Shown: positions 28,494 through 39,225 of the stretch, in pieces
Layout of the letters: the number at the start of each line of letters is the position of its first letter
How positions within the stretch are numbered: position 1 is the first letter of the stretch
Source: Corynebacterium argentoratense DSM 44202
Lineage (GTDB): Bacteria > Actinomycetota > Actinomycetes > Mycobacteriales > Mycobacteriaceae
Direction of reading: 5' to 3'
Assembly: GCF_000590555.1 (NCBI RefSeq)
Contig: NC_022198.1
Coordinates: forward strand, 884,583-948,582
Length of the DNA: 64,000 nt
Program-made: the position numbers and the translations under genes
Notes under the pieces: model-generated
Seen by the model: only the letters and a program-made list of their open reading frames with translations
What the model was told of the DNA's origin: nothing
Databases searched by the model: none

Positions 28494-29881
28494 TGGTAAT
28501 CCTTCACATAGTCATGGGCTTCGTCTTCACTCATGGGCGTCAAAACGCACTTATCGATGCGACGCCCATCCATCAGCGTTACTCGGGCAATCCAGCGCCC
28601 CTGAATGCCGGACTCAAACTCGTCCATGCTGTCGCGGTCCGTTTCTGGCAACAGCACAACGTCCCCTGCCTTAGGGATGCGACCGAGGCTCGCCATAATC
28701 AAACCTCCCAGGGTTTCATACGGCCCCTCGGGGGCGTAATAGCCGACCTTCTCACTGAGCTCATCAACACGGACAAGGCCGGCAATTTCCCAGCTGGCAC
28801 CGACGCGGAGAAAATCGCGTTCCGCCTCGGCATCATCATGTTCGTCGTAGACCTCTCCGAGGATTTCCTCCACCACGTCTTCGATGGTGACAATGCCGGC
28901 TGTGCCACCGTACTCGTCGGCAACTAGGGCCATCTGGCTACCGGCCTTACGCACAACGGCGAGCACCGCGTCCCCATCCAAACTCGCTGGCACCTGTGGG
29001 ACAGGGCGCGCAAACTGCACAGCAGGGGTGCGGCTACGGCTGGCCTTCGCCACGCCGAAAGCATCCTTGACGTGAACAACGCCGATTGTTGCGTCGAGGT
29101 CCCCATCGATCACCGGGAAACGAGAGTGGCCAGTGTCCAAGGCGAGCTCCAGAAGATCCTGAACGCTGGCGGCGGCATCAAGTGTTTCGATTTTCGCACG
29201 CGGCGTCATGAAATCTTCGGCAGATTCCTCACCGAACTTCAGGCTCCGATCCAGCATGGCTGCCTTGGCCTTATCCAACCCACCATGCTTGGCAGAATTG
29301 CGCACCAAGGCACCCAACTCTTGAGCACTTCGGGCGCTGGCTAGCTCCTCTGCAGGCTCTATACCTAGCTTGCGAACCAACGCATTAGCAGCGGCATTAA
29401 GCAGACGCACAAAACCAGCGAACACCACGTTGAACAAGTGCACGGGCCGGACAGTCAGGCGGGCGGCCGCAAGTGGATCCGTGATAGCCATGTTCTTGGG
29501 AACAAGCTCGCCGTAGACCATGGACAACAACGTGGCAATGATCAACGCTAGGACAAGGGCAACCGGACGTGCAGCCTGATCACTCAGCCCACTGAGCTCC
29601 AACACGGGGGTGAAGAATCGGCTAAGAACCGGCTCGGCAAGGTAACCGGTCGCTAGGGTAGTGATAGTGATACCCAGCTGTGCGCCGGACAGCTCGAAGG
29701 ACAGGTTGTTGTGGGCCTTCTGGATTGCCAGGGCGGTGCTGTCGCCGGTGTCGCGGACGTGATTATCAATCTGCGAGCGCTCGAGGCCGGTCAGGGCAAA
29801 TTCGATCGCGACAAAAAAGCCAGTAGCAGCGGTCAACGCTACGAAGCCTACAAGCGCGAGAATGCTTAGAAAAATGTCCAT
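28490..29881 (-). CDS. CNNM/CorC-type membrane protein with CBS and CorC domains
   Basis: 463 residues from ATG 29881 (MDIFLSILALVG). A DUF21 membrane domain with four helices (FVALTAATGFFVAIEFAL, LSGAQLGITITTLATGYL, LALIIATLLSMVYGELVPKN) is followed by two CBS motifs (HSRFPVIDGDLDATIGVVHV, TAGIVTIEDVVEEILGEVYD) and the C-terminal CorC_HlyC domain (~385-463). The role is probably cation homeostasis by family. It starts upstream of and overlaps its shorter paralogue, forming a two-gene unit. A longer frame upstream has no better start. A motif copy at 29199 reads Thr-Pro-Arg in this gene. Confidence 0.92.
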   Translation of the reverse strand: MDIFLSILALVGFVALTAATGFFVAIEFALTGLERSQIDNHVRDTGDSTALAIQKAHNNLSFELSGAQLGITITTLATGYLAEPVLSRFFTPVLELSGLSDQAARPVALVLALIIATLLSMVYGELVPKNMAITDPLAAARLTVRPVHLFNVVFAGFVRLLNAAANALVRKLGIEPAEELASARSAQELGALVRNSAKHGGLDKAKAAMLDRSLKFGEESAEDFMTPRAKIETLDAAASVQDLLELALDTGHSRFPVIDGDLDATIGVVHVKDAFGVAKASRSRTPAVQFARPVPQVPASLDGDAVLAVVRKAGSQMALVADEYGGTAGIVTIEDVVEEILGEVYDEHDDAEAERDFLRVGASWEIAGLVRVDELSEKVGYYAPEGPYETLGGLIMASLGRIPKAGDVVLLPETDRDSMDEFESGIQGRWIARVTLMDGRRIDKCVLTPMSEDEAHDYVKDYQ

Positions 29882-29927
29882 GGTGAAACAACAACCACTT
29901 TGAAAAGTGAACAGGTCGGGGAGCCTG

Positions 29928-31232
29928 TCATCGTGGTTTCTTGCTCCTTCTGCGGCTAGTGCTGCGCTGGCTGTTGCGGTCGCGGGTACCACCGCGTCGT
30001 CTCTGTTGCTGTTCCTTGGGCTGATCCGCCGCAATGCTGCGCTGCGGACGTCCTGTGCTGCTGGTAGGTTGCGGACCGAGCTTGTCGATCAGCTTATTTA
30101 ATGACGCCGCGTCGATGTCGGCAGCGTTCACGCCCGCGCTACGCAGCAACGCAGTGACCGCTTCGACTTGATCGTCCATAACAAGGGTGGCGACGATACC
30201 GGCAGTGCCGGCTCGGGCCGTGCGCCCCGCGCGGTGGAGGTAGGACTTCTTTTCCGCGGGGGGATCAATGTGTACCACCAGGGACACGTCAGAAATATCA
30301 ATCCCTCGAGCCGCAACATCCGTGGCGACGAGGACAGTGGCACGACCGGAGCTGAAATCTTCAATGGCCCTGGTGCGGGTGTTTTGTCCTTTGTCACCGT
30401 GGAGGGCGACAGCGTTGACCCCATTGCGGGTGATTTTTTTCAGCTGTCGATCAACCGCATGCTTGGTGCGCATGAACATGATGACTTTTGCACCACGAGC
30501 GGAGGCATCGATAGCTAGCTGTTCGACGGCAGCATTACGTGAGGGGCGATCCCCCACGCGGATGGTGACATGTTCCATGGTGTCAACGGAGGCCTCAACC
30601 GCAGCGGTGGAATGCTCCACCGGATTGTGCATGAACTCCTTAACCAGTTTCCCGACATCCCCGTCGAGGGTGGCGGAAAACAACAGCCGCTGCCCCTGGG
30701 AGGGGGTTAAGCGCAATAGTTTGCGCACTTGGGGGAGGAACCCCATGTCGGCCATCTGGTCGGCTTCGTCAAGCGCGACGATGCTGACTTGATCCAGCCT
30801 GAGGATTTTTTGGTCGATGAGGTCCTGAGCCCTACCGGGCGTGGCCACCAGAATGTCCACGGGGGAGGCCAATGCGGTGATATGACGTTTGATGTTGACA
30901 CCGCCGACAACCTCCAGCACCCGCAGGCCCATCGCAGCCGCAGGATCATCCAACCGCTGCTTTACCTGCGCTGCTAATTCACGGGTGGGCACGACGATGA
31001 GCCCCCGCGGAGCCCCGGGGCGGGACACCCCGGATCCGGCCAAGCGGGCAATCATGGGAAGGCCGAAAGTAAAGGTCTTGCCCGACCCCGTGGGGCCTCG
31101 GCCCAGCACGTCGCGCCCCTCGAGGGCATCAGGTATAGCAGCAGCTTGAATATCGAAAGCGTCCTTGATGCCAAGGGCGCTCAGGCTATGACATACCGCG
31201 ACTGGTAGACCGAGTTCAGAAAAAGTAGTCAC
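29928..31232 (-). CDS. DEAD-box RNA helicase
   Basis: 434 residues with the full motif set: Q-motif region, Walker A GPTGSGKTFTF near 46, PTRELA, TPGR, DEAD in ALDEADQMADMGF, SAT in LFSATLDG, ARGID in VAARGIDISDVS, and HRAGRTARAG. The C-terminal ~60 residues are basic and Ser/Arg/Gln-rich (RRRGGTRDRNSQR), typical of an RNA-binding tail. It may act in RNA decay or ribosome assembly; the exact role is unknown. The GTG start shares one base with the gnd stop (TAGTG), so it is translated as part of the gnd message. Confidence 0.94.
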   Translation of the reverse strand: MTTFSELGLPVAVCHSLSALGIKDAFDIQAAAIPDALEGRDVLGRGPTGSGKTFTFGLPMIARLAGSGVSRPGAPRGLIVVPTRELAAQVKQRLDDPAAAMGLRVLEVVGGVNIKRHITALASPVDILVATPGRAQDLIDQKILRLDQVSIVALDEADQMADMGFLPQVRKLLRLTPSQGQRLLFSATLDGDVGKLVKEFMHNPVEHSTAAVEASVDTMEHVTIRVGDRPSRNAAVEQLAIDASARGAKVIMFMRTKHAVDRQLKKITRNGVNAVALHGDKGQNTRTRAIEDFSSGRATVLVATDVAARGIDISDVSLVVHIDPPAEKKSYLHRAGRTARAGTAGIVATLVMDDQVEAVTALLRSAGVNAADIDAASLNKLIDKLGPQPTSSTGRPQRSIAADQPKEQQQRRRGGTRDRNSQRSTSRRRSKKPR

Positions 31233-32677
31233 TAGGACGTCTCGACCTCACTGCGGTCGCCGCTCCACAAAGTGTGGAAATGTCCTTGCGTATCCACACG
31301 CTCATAGGTGTGCGCGCCAAAGAAATCGCGCTGGCCCTGAATCAGCGCGGCCGGCAGTCGCTCCGCGCGAAGACCGTCGTAGTAGGACAAGGAGGACGCA
31401 AATACCGGAATCGGCAGGCCACGCTCGGTGGCTGCGACCACGATGCGGCGCCAAGAGTCCACCAGGTTAGTCATCTCACCATTAAAGTACGGATCGAGCA
31501 GCAGAGACTCTAGATCACCGTTCGCATTGTAGGCATCGACGATGCGGTTGAGGAACTTCGCGCGGATGATGCAACCACCGCGCCAAATGGTAGCGAGGTC
31601 ACGCGGGTCAACATCCCAACCGTGCTCTGCAGAACCAGCCTTGATTTCGTCAAAGCCCTGCGCGTAGGCCACCAACTTAGAGGCATAGAGTGCTCGGCGA
31701 ACATCTTCGATGAAGGCGTCGCGATCAGGCACTGCGCGGGTATCGAGTGTGCCCGAGGGGAGGTTACCGATGGTCGCTTCCCGCATAGTCCGGGCACCAG
31801 ACAGTGCACGTGCAAACACGGCTTCACCAATACCAGTGACCGGAATGCCCAGGTCCAGGGCCGCCTTCACGGTCCACCGACCGGTGCCTTTTTGCCCCGC
31901 GGCGTCAACAATCACATCAACCAGAGGCTTACCCGTACGTTGGTCTACTTGATCCAGAACCTCGGCGGTGATTTCCACTAGATAAGAGTCAAGATCGCCG
32001 GCATTCCACTCGCGGAACACGGCGGCGATTTCCTTAGGCTCTAGGCCGGCGGCGTAGCGAAGCAGGTGGTAGGCCTCGCCAATGACCTGCATGTCCGCGT
32101 ACTCGATACCGTTGTGGACCATCTTCACGAAGTGACCGGCACCGTCGGGGCCGATATGGGTGCAGCAGGGGGTGCCGTCGACTTGCGCCGCAATAGACTC
32201 CAGCAGCGGCCCCAAGGATTCATAGGATTCAGCGGGGCCACCAGGCATGATCGACGGGCCGTTGAGGGCGCCTTCTTCACCGCCGGAGATACCAGCGCCG
32301 ACGAAGTGAATGCCGCGCTCTGACATCGCCGCTTCGCGACGGATCGTGTCAGTGTAGAGGGAATTGCCGCCATCGATGATGATGTCTCCGGGCTCCATCG
32401 CGTCTGCGAGCTGCTCGATCACGGCGTCAGTGGCTTTACCGGCCTGCACCATGATCAAGGCCCGGCGCGGGCGTTCCAAGGACGCCACGAAAGCCTCAAT
32501 ACTGTCGGAGGCAACGAATGCGCCTTCGGAGCTGTGTTCCGCCATGAAGCGTTCAGTTTTGTCGAAGCTGCGGTTGTACACTGCGACGGTGTGTCCGTGA
32601 CGTGCGAAGTTACGGGCAATATTAGAGCCCATAACTGCAAGTCCGACAACACCGATCTGCGCAAGTTGGTCAGTCAT
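31232..32677 (-). CDS. gnd: 6-phosphogluconate dehydrogenase
   Basis: Oxidative decarboxylation of 6-phosphogluconate to ribulose 5-phosphate, making NADPH. Visible are the nucleotide-binding GVVGLAVMGSNIARN near 8, the family signature GISGGEEGALNGPSIMPGG near 130, the catalytic Lys/Asn region HFVKMVHNGIEYADMQ near 185, and the C-terminal ligand RDFFGAHTYERVD. At 481 residues the length is normal for the long form. TAGGAT (32685-32690 on minus) lies 7 nt before ATG 32677, indicating a leaderless message. It is divergent from the thioesterase gene with only 26 bp between start codons. Confidence 0.97.
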   Translation of the reverse strand: MTDQLAQIGVVGLAVMGSNIARNFARHGHTVAVYNRSFDKTERFMAEHSSEGAFVASDSIEAFVASLERPRRALIMVQAGKATDAVIEQLADAMEPGDIIIDGGNSLYTDTIRREAAMSERGIHFVGAGISGGEEGALNGPSIMPGGPAESYESLGPLLESIAAQVDGTPCCTHIGPDGAGHFVKMVHNGIEYADMQVIGEAYHLLRYAAGLEPKEIAAVFREWNAGDLDSYLVEITAEVLDQVDQRTGKPLVDVIVDAAGQKGTGRWTVKAALDLGIPVTGIGEAVFARALSGARTMREATIGNLPSGTLDTRAVPDRDAFIEDVRRALYASKLVAYAQGFDEIKAGSAEHGWDVDPRDLATIWRGGCIIRAKFLNRIVDAYNANGDLESLLLDPYFNGEMTNLVDSWRRIVVAATERGLPIPVFASSLSYYDGLRAERLPAALIQGQRDFFGAHTYERVDTQGHFHTLWSGDRSEVETS

Positions 32678-32684
32678 GCGTCCA

Positions 32685-32697
32685 ATCCTAGTAGGGT
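32685..32697. promoter_or_regulatory. Back-to-back -10 elements of gnd and thioesterase gene
   Basis: TAGGAT on minus (32685-32690) serves gnd, and TAGGGT on plus (32692-32697) serves the thioesterase gene. They are separated by one base. Each polymerase would have to cover the first codons of the opposite gene, so the two promoters should exclude each other. Confidence 0.6.
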
Positions 32698-32703
32698 GGT
32701 CGT

Positions 32704-33219
32704 GTGAAAGAGAATAAGGCGGATAAAGGCAGCGAAAACCTCTCCGAGATGCTTGGGGTGCTAGCTCGGTGTGCAGCCCCGGGGGCCAAGCCTGCCACTG
32801 TAGCTGAGTTGGATGTTCTTAACGCCGGATTTGCTGGGCCGGAACAGTGGTTGGGGTTGCGCTACACATCGATTAGTAGTGAGCGGGTGGAAGCATCGAT
32901 GGTGGTGCAGCAGTGTCACATGCAGCCGTGGGGTGACGTGCATGGTGGTGTGTACGCGATGTGCGCTGAGTCTGTGGCCTCTATCCTTGCGACGATGGGG
33001 GCGATTGCCGCTTCTAAGACTCATGCCGTGGGGGTGACTAATTCCACCGAATTTCTCACACCCGTTCGTTCTGGTGTGCTTGATGTTGTCGCCACACCGG
33101 TGCGCCAGGGTTATGTTTCTTCACTTATTGACGTCGCGATGTTCCAGCGTGACAAGCTTGTTGCGGTGTCGCGGGTGCGGACTATTCAAAAGCCCACGCA
33201 GCAGGCGCACGGCCGCTAA
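32704..33219 (+). CDS. PaaI-type hotdog thioesterase
   Basis: 171 residues. Hotdog-fold signature with WGDVHGGVYAMCAESVAS near residues 78-95, where Gly-Gly and the acidic residue are the usual catalytic region of PaaI/YdiI thioesterases. A ~35-residue N-terminal extension is unassigned. The acyl-CoA substrate is unknown. In mycobacteria a similar thioesterase lies near gnd. GTG 32704 lies 6 nt after TAGGGT, so it is probably leaderless. Its stop codon overlaps the stop of the convergent thiE-yggS gene in CTAA. TGACGTCGCG lies at 33129. Confidence 0.85.
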   Translation: MKENKADKGSENLSEMLGVLARCAAPGAKPATVAELDVLNAGFAGPEQWLGLRYTSISSERVEASMVVQQCHMQPWGDVHGGVYAMCAESVASILATMGAIAASKTHAVGVTNSTEFLTPVRSGVLDVVATPVRQGYVSSLIDVAMFQRDKLVAVSRVRTIQKPTQQAHGR

Positions 33220-34595
33220 GAAGGCCGTGGTGTGGGGCGGGAGCCGAAAATCGCGCTGCCGATCCTCACACAGGTTGCGCCGTGGGCAAGCGCGAGATCA
33301 AAGTCATCACTCATCCCCATGGACAGCTCTTGGACCTCGGAGTACCCCTGATCGAGTAGTGATTGTTGCAGCGACTGCATGCGCTGGAAACAGGCCGCTG
33401 TTGCAGCATCACCAGCAAGAGCTCGGTTGGCAGCCACCGTCATCATTCCGATGACCTCCAAGCGGTCGAATTCACGCAGTGCATCCAGCAGGGGTGCGAC
33501 GTCAGCAGGAAAGACACCAGATTTTTGGGTCTCGCCGCTGCTATTAACCTGAATCATAACTTTCAACGTGCGCCCGAAGCGCTCCAACTGCTTATTGAGC
33601 TCCGCGGCAAGCTCGAGGCTGTCGAGAGCTTGGAATTCATCAGCCCACTGAGCGACATACTTAGCTTTGTTGCGCTGGAGCTGGCCAATGGCAACCCAGT
33701 GGGGGTGTCTATCTTGCTCGGCGCAATCTTGGGCTTTATCGCGTAGCTCCTGCGGGCGATTTTCCCCAAAGCACTCCATGCCTGCATCCATGGCAGCGAC
33801 GAGCACATCGCTGGGGTAGGTCTTAGACACCGGCAGAACACGCACCTGCGACGCCCGAGGCCCCGCGGCGTCATTAATTTTTTTCTTTATAGCAGCCAGT
33901 TGATGACGCAGATGCCCAACGCGGAAGTCATGAACGGCCTGGCGAGTGATAGCTTCGGGATCCTCAGCCTGCATCAGAGAACGAACCATCGCGCACCCTG
34001 CGACGCCCATGCCCGCCAGGGCTTCAACATCGTTCGGGGTGACATCGCCGATAGCAACGATCGGAAGATCAGTGGCGGCCACCAAAGGGCCATAACCCTC
34101 CAAACCCAGGGGGCTGCGGCCGGAATCTTTTGTCGGGGTCGGGCGGAAAGGACCCGCACCCACATAATCCAACACCCCCGGGTGCTGCGAGTGGAAAGCC
34201 TGCGCCTGTTGCACCAACTCTAATGTGCCCGTGGTCAAACCAATGATCGCATCGGGACCCAACAACGCACGAGCCGCGAGGGGATCAATATCGGATTGGC
34301 CAATATGGACACCGTGGACTTCAGCTCCCCGGAAACGCGCAGCATAGGCGACGTCCACACGGTCATCGACCAGGACCCGAGCTGAAGGATTAGCCTCGTG
34401 CACTGCATCAGCCACCCGCACCACCAGGTCGGTGTACGCCCGGGCATCACAGTTTTTCAGACGCACCTGAATCATCCCCGCACCACCACGGGCGCACGCC
34501 GCTGCAGTGTCCACAGTGTGGGCGTCATCGCCGGAAGTCACCAGGTACACAGACAAAGCGGAGGGATCGAAACGGGGTGTCGAAAAAGAAGTCAC
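33216..34595 (-). CDS. thiE-yggS: Fused thiamine-phosphate synthase and YggS-type PLP protein
   Basis: One uninterrupted 459-residue frame. Residues ~1-222 are ThiE, which joins the thiazole and pyrimidine phosphates: MIQVRLKNCDARAY, VLVDDRVDVA, GVHIGQSD, YVGAGPFRPTPTKDSG, LPIVAIGDVTPNDV. Residues ~226-459 are a YggS/PLPBP domain with the PLP Lys at ~258 in VLPVSKTYPSDV, then FGENRPQEL, HWVAIGQLQRNKAKY, MIQVNSSGETQKSGV, LSMGMSDDFDLALAHGAT and VRIGSAIFG. YggS proteins buffer PLP and are normally separate, often near ftsZ in actinobacteria. It is the last gene of the thiamine operon, 10 bp after thiF. A motif copy lies at 33864, in the junction. Confidence 0.94.
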   Translation of the reverse strand: MTSFSTPRFDPSALSVYLVTSGDDAHTVDTAAACARGGAGMIQVRLKNCDARAYTDLVVRVADAVHEANPSARVLVDDRVDVAYAARFRGAEVHGVHIGQSDIDPLAARALLGPDAIIGLTTGTLELVQQAQAFHSQHPGVLDYVGAGPFRPTPTKDSGRSPLGLEGYGPLVAATDLPIVAIGDVTPNDVEALAGMGVAGCAMVRSLMQAEDPEAITRQAVHDFRVGHLRHQLAAIKKKINDAAGPRASQVRVLPVSKTYPSDVLVAAMDAGMECFGENRPQELRDKAQDCAEQDRHPHWVAIGQLQRNKAKYVAQWADEFQALDSLELAAELNKQLERFGRTLKVMIQVNSSGETQKSGVFPADVAPLLDALREFDRLEVIGMMTVAANRALAGDAATAACFQRMQSLQQSLLDQGYSEVQELSMGMSDDFDLALAHGATCVRIGSAIFGSRPTPRPS

Positions 34596-34605
34596 GGTAT
34601 AGACC

Positions 34606-36391
<1,786 letters not shown>

Positions 36392-36396
36392 AATGC

Positions 36397-37497
36397 TTAC
36401 TTTAACTGCCCGCATAGTTCCAGTGCCCGCACGTCCGCAGCGTCCAGCTCAGAATCCGTCCCTAGCAGCAGAGCAGAGCCCAGTTGAGCGCCGAGCGCGG
36501 AAAGCAAAATGCCGTGTCGGAAATATCCGGTCGAGACGACGGTGCCGCTGGGGGCGTGTCGGAAAATGTAGGGCATATCGTGGGGAGTGCCTGGGCGAGC
36601 ACCGCATCCGACCTCGGTGATGTCGCAGTCCCTCACGGATGGCACAATGCGGGCAGCATCGCGCAGCAGATCTAGGACGCCACCGGCCTGGGGGAGATCC
36701 CGTCCGTCTTCTCGGCTTGTCGCGCCGATGACGAGTTCGCCACTCGTCCTGGGAACCACGTAGACGGGTCGGTCGTTGACGAAGCCACGGACCACGCGCT
36801 GGAGGATGGGGCGGTGAATAGCTGGAACATCAAGGCGCATGATCTCGCCGAATACCGGACGCAGAGGCAGTTCGAGACCCAGGGACGAGAGGATGGAGCT
36901 AGCGCCCAAACCCGCGCAGACGATGGAACTCGGGCCGAGGTCTTCATCGGTAGCCGGTCGCGACTCGAAGTCCACAACGCCGCTTGATTTCAGAGCATCA
37001 ATGAGCGCAGAGCACCACTGTCGAGGGTTGATTTGGAAATCATCGGGGATACTCACCACGCCGCTGATGTTAGGGCTGAGCGCTGGTTCAAGACGCCGCG
37101 CTTCGCTGAGCGTCAGCATGTCGGCACGGCGGGTAAAAGAGTGCTGATAGTTCAACAGGTCGTGAAGGTGCTGGCGGTCTGCGGCATCGGCTGCAGCGAC
37201 GAACGTGCCTTCGGTGTTGTAACCGGTGTCGACGTTGGTGTTTTTTTGTACCGAATCCACGAGTTTTGGATAGAGCTCCATGGAACGAACCATCAGTTCC
37301 ACCAGCTCATCCTGCTCGAACTGCATTTCTGCGGTAGGGGCGAGCATACCGGCAGCCCAGTGGGACGCCCCAGAGATGGGCGCCGGATCAATAATGCTGA
37401 TGCGAGCGGTTGGCTGGGCGCGGTGCAGCATCCACGCCGTGGACAGGCCAATGATTCCCGCGCCAATTACCTTGTAGGCGGGGGCGGTGCTAGGCAC
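36397..37497 (-). CDS. thiO: Glycine oxidase ThiO
   Basis: FAD enzyme oxidising glycine to dehydroglycine for thiazole formation, the aerobic alternative to ThiH. The DAO-family Rossmann motif VIGAGIIGLSTAWMLHRA is near residue 10, SGASHWAAGMLAP near 43, and the C-terminal FRHGILLSALGAQLGSALL near 325. At 366 residues the length is normal. The GTG start lies 2 bp after the thiD-tenA stop, so it is tightly coupled. Confidence 0.94.
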   Translation of the reverse strand: MPSTAPAYKVIGAGIIGLSTAWMLHRAQPTARISIIDPAPISGASHWAAGMLAPTAEMQFEQDELVELMVRSMELYPKLVDSVQKNTNVDTGYNTEGTFVAAADAADRQHLHDLLNYQHSFTRRADMLTLSEARRLEPALSPNISGVVSIPDDFQINPRQWCSALIDALKSSGVVDFESRPATDEDLGPSSIVCAGLGASSILSSLGLELPLRPVFGEIMRLDVPAIHRPILQRVVRGFVNDRPVYVVPRTSGELVIGATSREDGRDLPQAGGVLDLLRDAARIVPSVRDCDITEVGCGARPGTPHDMPYIFRHAPSGTVVSTGYFRHGILLSALGAQLGSALLLGTDSELDAADVRALELCGQLK

Positions 37498-37499
37498 GT

Positions 37500-39113
37500 T
37501 TAAACACCTCGGTGAAAAACTCGGAGGGATTGATCGAAGAACTCACGTTCGTAGATGCACGCCGTGAGATACGCAGATGTCGCCTCGTGGCGTTGCTCTG
37601 GGCTGGCTTGCTCCAGTGCATATTCGACTCGTTCAATCGCCATACGCACATCTTGGGTGAAGTCGTCACCAGAGTACATATCCAACCATGCGGCGTAGGG
37701 ATGTTGAGGATGGTTGCGGCTGCTCAAATGCGTGCCGACTTCGGCGTACAACCAGTAGCAGGGGAGGGTAGCCGCTGCGGCCACCGCGTAGTCACAGGTA
37801 GCGGCGGTCGCCACGAGGAAGTTCGTGTAGCCGAGCGTTACATGAGAGGGGCCTTGCGTCGTTGGGCGGGTGGCCAGCCACTGGCGGTGCAGTTCTGCCT
37901 CCGCGACCAGACAGTTGTGCGCGTCCTGGGCCCATGCTGCTTGGTCATCGGGGCGTCGTGCTGAAGATGCAACCATGGCTAGCGCGCGGGAGTACTGGTT
38001 GAGATACAGCGCGTCCTGTGCGAGATAGAAGCTGAATGATTCCTCCGACAGCGTGCCCTCCCCAAGGGCCGTGACGAAGGGATCGGAGATGATTGCTTCC
38101 CACACCGCCTTGGACAGATCCCACAGACGCTGCGTGTGGGGGCCTGCGGCTGCAATGCTGTTGGGAACGGACTGTCCAGCGCTGGAACCGAAGCGCTCAT
38201 CGTCGACATCGATAGTGCTGAGATCCAGAGAGTAGTCAAGATGCGGCCACGGTGTGCACTCTGCAGCCTCGGCAAGTCGCCGTGCCCGAGCGCTGTGGTC
38301 GACAGGGCCATGGCCTTGTCCCACCTTCAGTGCGCTACCTCCAACGATGGCTTCCCTTAGCCATGCTGTGGACCAGCGCAAGGCAGCTTCAGCGTCTTCC
38401 CCGGAAGCAAGGCGCGTAGCCAAGGCAGAAGAAAGGGAACAGCCAGTTCCGTGGGTGCAGGTGGTATCCACCCGCGGGCTGTGCACGATCACAGGATCCT
38501 TGGCACGCGACACCACGACGTTGCCCGCATCCGCAGAATCAAGGTGGCCGCCCTTGACGATCACTGTAGTACCGTGCGCGTTGGCAAAAGCCTGGGCCTG
38601 TTCGATGGCTTCGTCCAAGGTGGCTGCGGGCGAATTACCCGTCAGCACAGCTAGTTCGGGAATGTTGGGGGTGATTACGTCCACAGTAGCTGCGAACTCG
38701 GATAGTGCTTGTTCAGCATCGGGGCTCAGCAGGCGGTCGCCGGAGGTAGCCACCATCACCGGATCCAGCACAACTACAGGCACAGGGTGAGCCTGCAGAT
38801 ACCCGCGAACCGCGTCGATGGTTTCGCAGTCGCCCAGCATTCCGATTTTGACGCCGTCCACCGCGACGTCATCAAAAACAGCGTCGAGCTGCTCAATCAA
38901 AAAGGACACCGGGGGCGCATACACCTGGCGAACACCGCAGGTATTTTGCGCAACCAGCGCGGTCGTCGCTGCCATAGCGTAGCCGCCGGCAGCGGAAATA
39001 GATTTGATATCGGCGTGGATGCCGGCGCCGCCACTCGGGTCGGTACCGGCGATGGACAGGACGCGAGCGATGGGAGCGCCGGTTTGTGGGGTTTGTGGTT
39101 GCACTGGATTCAC
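37500..39113 (-). CDS. thiD-tenA: Fused HMP(-P) kinase and TenA
   Basis: 537 residues. ThiD domain (~15-270): RVLSIAGTDPSGGAGIHADI, VKIGMLGD, VVLDPVMVATSGDRLL, ITPNIPELAVLTG, VIVKGGHLDS and the anion-hole THGTGCSLSSAL. TenA domain (~325-537): EAIISDPFVTALGEGTLSEE, FYLAQDALYLNQYSRA, the active-site Cys in AATLPCYWLYAEVG, and YEREFFDQSL with the acidic residue typical of TenA. It phosphorylates pyrimidine and salvages it from degraded thiamine. It is the first gene of the operon. TAAGCT (39121-39126 on minus) lies 7 nt before GTG 39113, so the message is leaderless and has no room for a TPP riboswitch. Confidence 0.95.
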   Translation of the reverse strand: MNPVQPQTPQTGAPIARVLSIAGTDPSGGAGIHADIKSISAAGGYAMAATTALVAQNTCGVRQVYAPPVSFLIEQLDAVFDDVAVDGVKIGMLGDCETIDAVRGYLQAHPVPVVVLDPVMVATSGDRLLSPDAEQALSEFAATVDVITPNIPELAVLTGNSPAATLDEAIEQAQAFANAHGTTVIVKGGHLDSADAGNVVVSRAKDPVIVHSPRVDTTCTHGTGCSLSSALATRLASGEDAEAALRWSTAWLREAIVGGSALKVGQGHGPVDHSARARRLAEAAECTPWPHLDYSLDLSTIDVDDERFGSSAGQSVPNSIAAAGPHTQRLWDLSKAVWEAIISDPFVTALGEGTLSEESFSFYLAQDALYLNQYSRALAMVASSARRPDDQAAWAQDAHNCLVAEAELHRQWLATRPTTQGPSHVTLGYTNFLVATAATCDYAVAAAATLPCYWLYAEVGTHLSSRNHPQHPYAAWLDMYSGDDFTQDVRMAIERVEYALEQASPEQRHEATSAYLTACIYEREFFDQSLRVFHRGV

Positions 39114-39160
39114 GACAGCGAGCTTAGTAGCGGCATCGTAGTGGTGCAGTAGTGGTAATG

Positions 39161-39193
39161 AAAAAGCGGCCCACCCGCATGGGATGGACCGCT
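39161..39193 (-). terminator. Terminator after ndh
   Basis: On the minus strand AGCGGTCCATCCC pairs, with two mismatches, with GGGTGGGCCGCT around an ATGC loop and runs into TTTTT. It lies between ndh and the thiamine operon, separating their transcripts. Confidence 0.85.
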
Positions 39194-39225
39194 CAGCACA
39201 CCCCCATTGAGGGGTAAGGGTGGGG

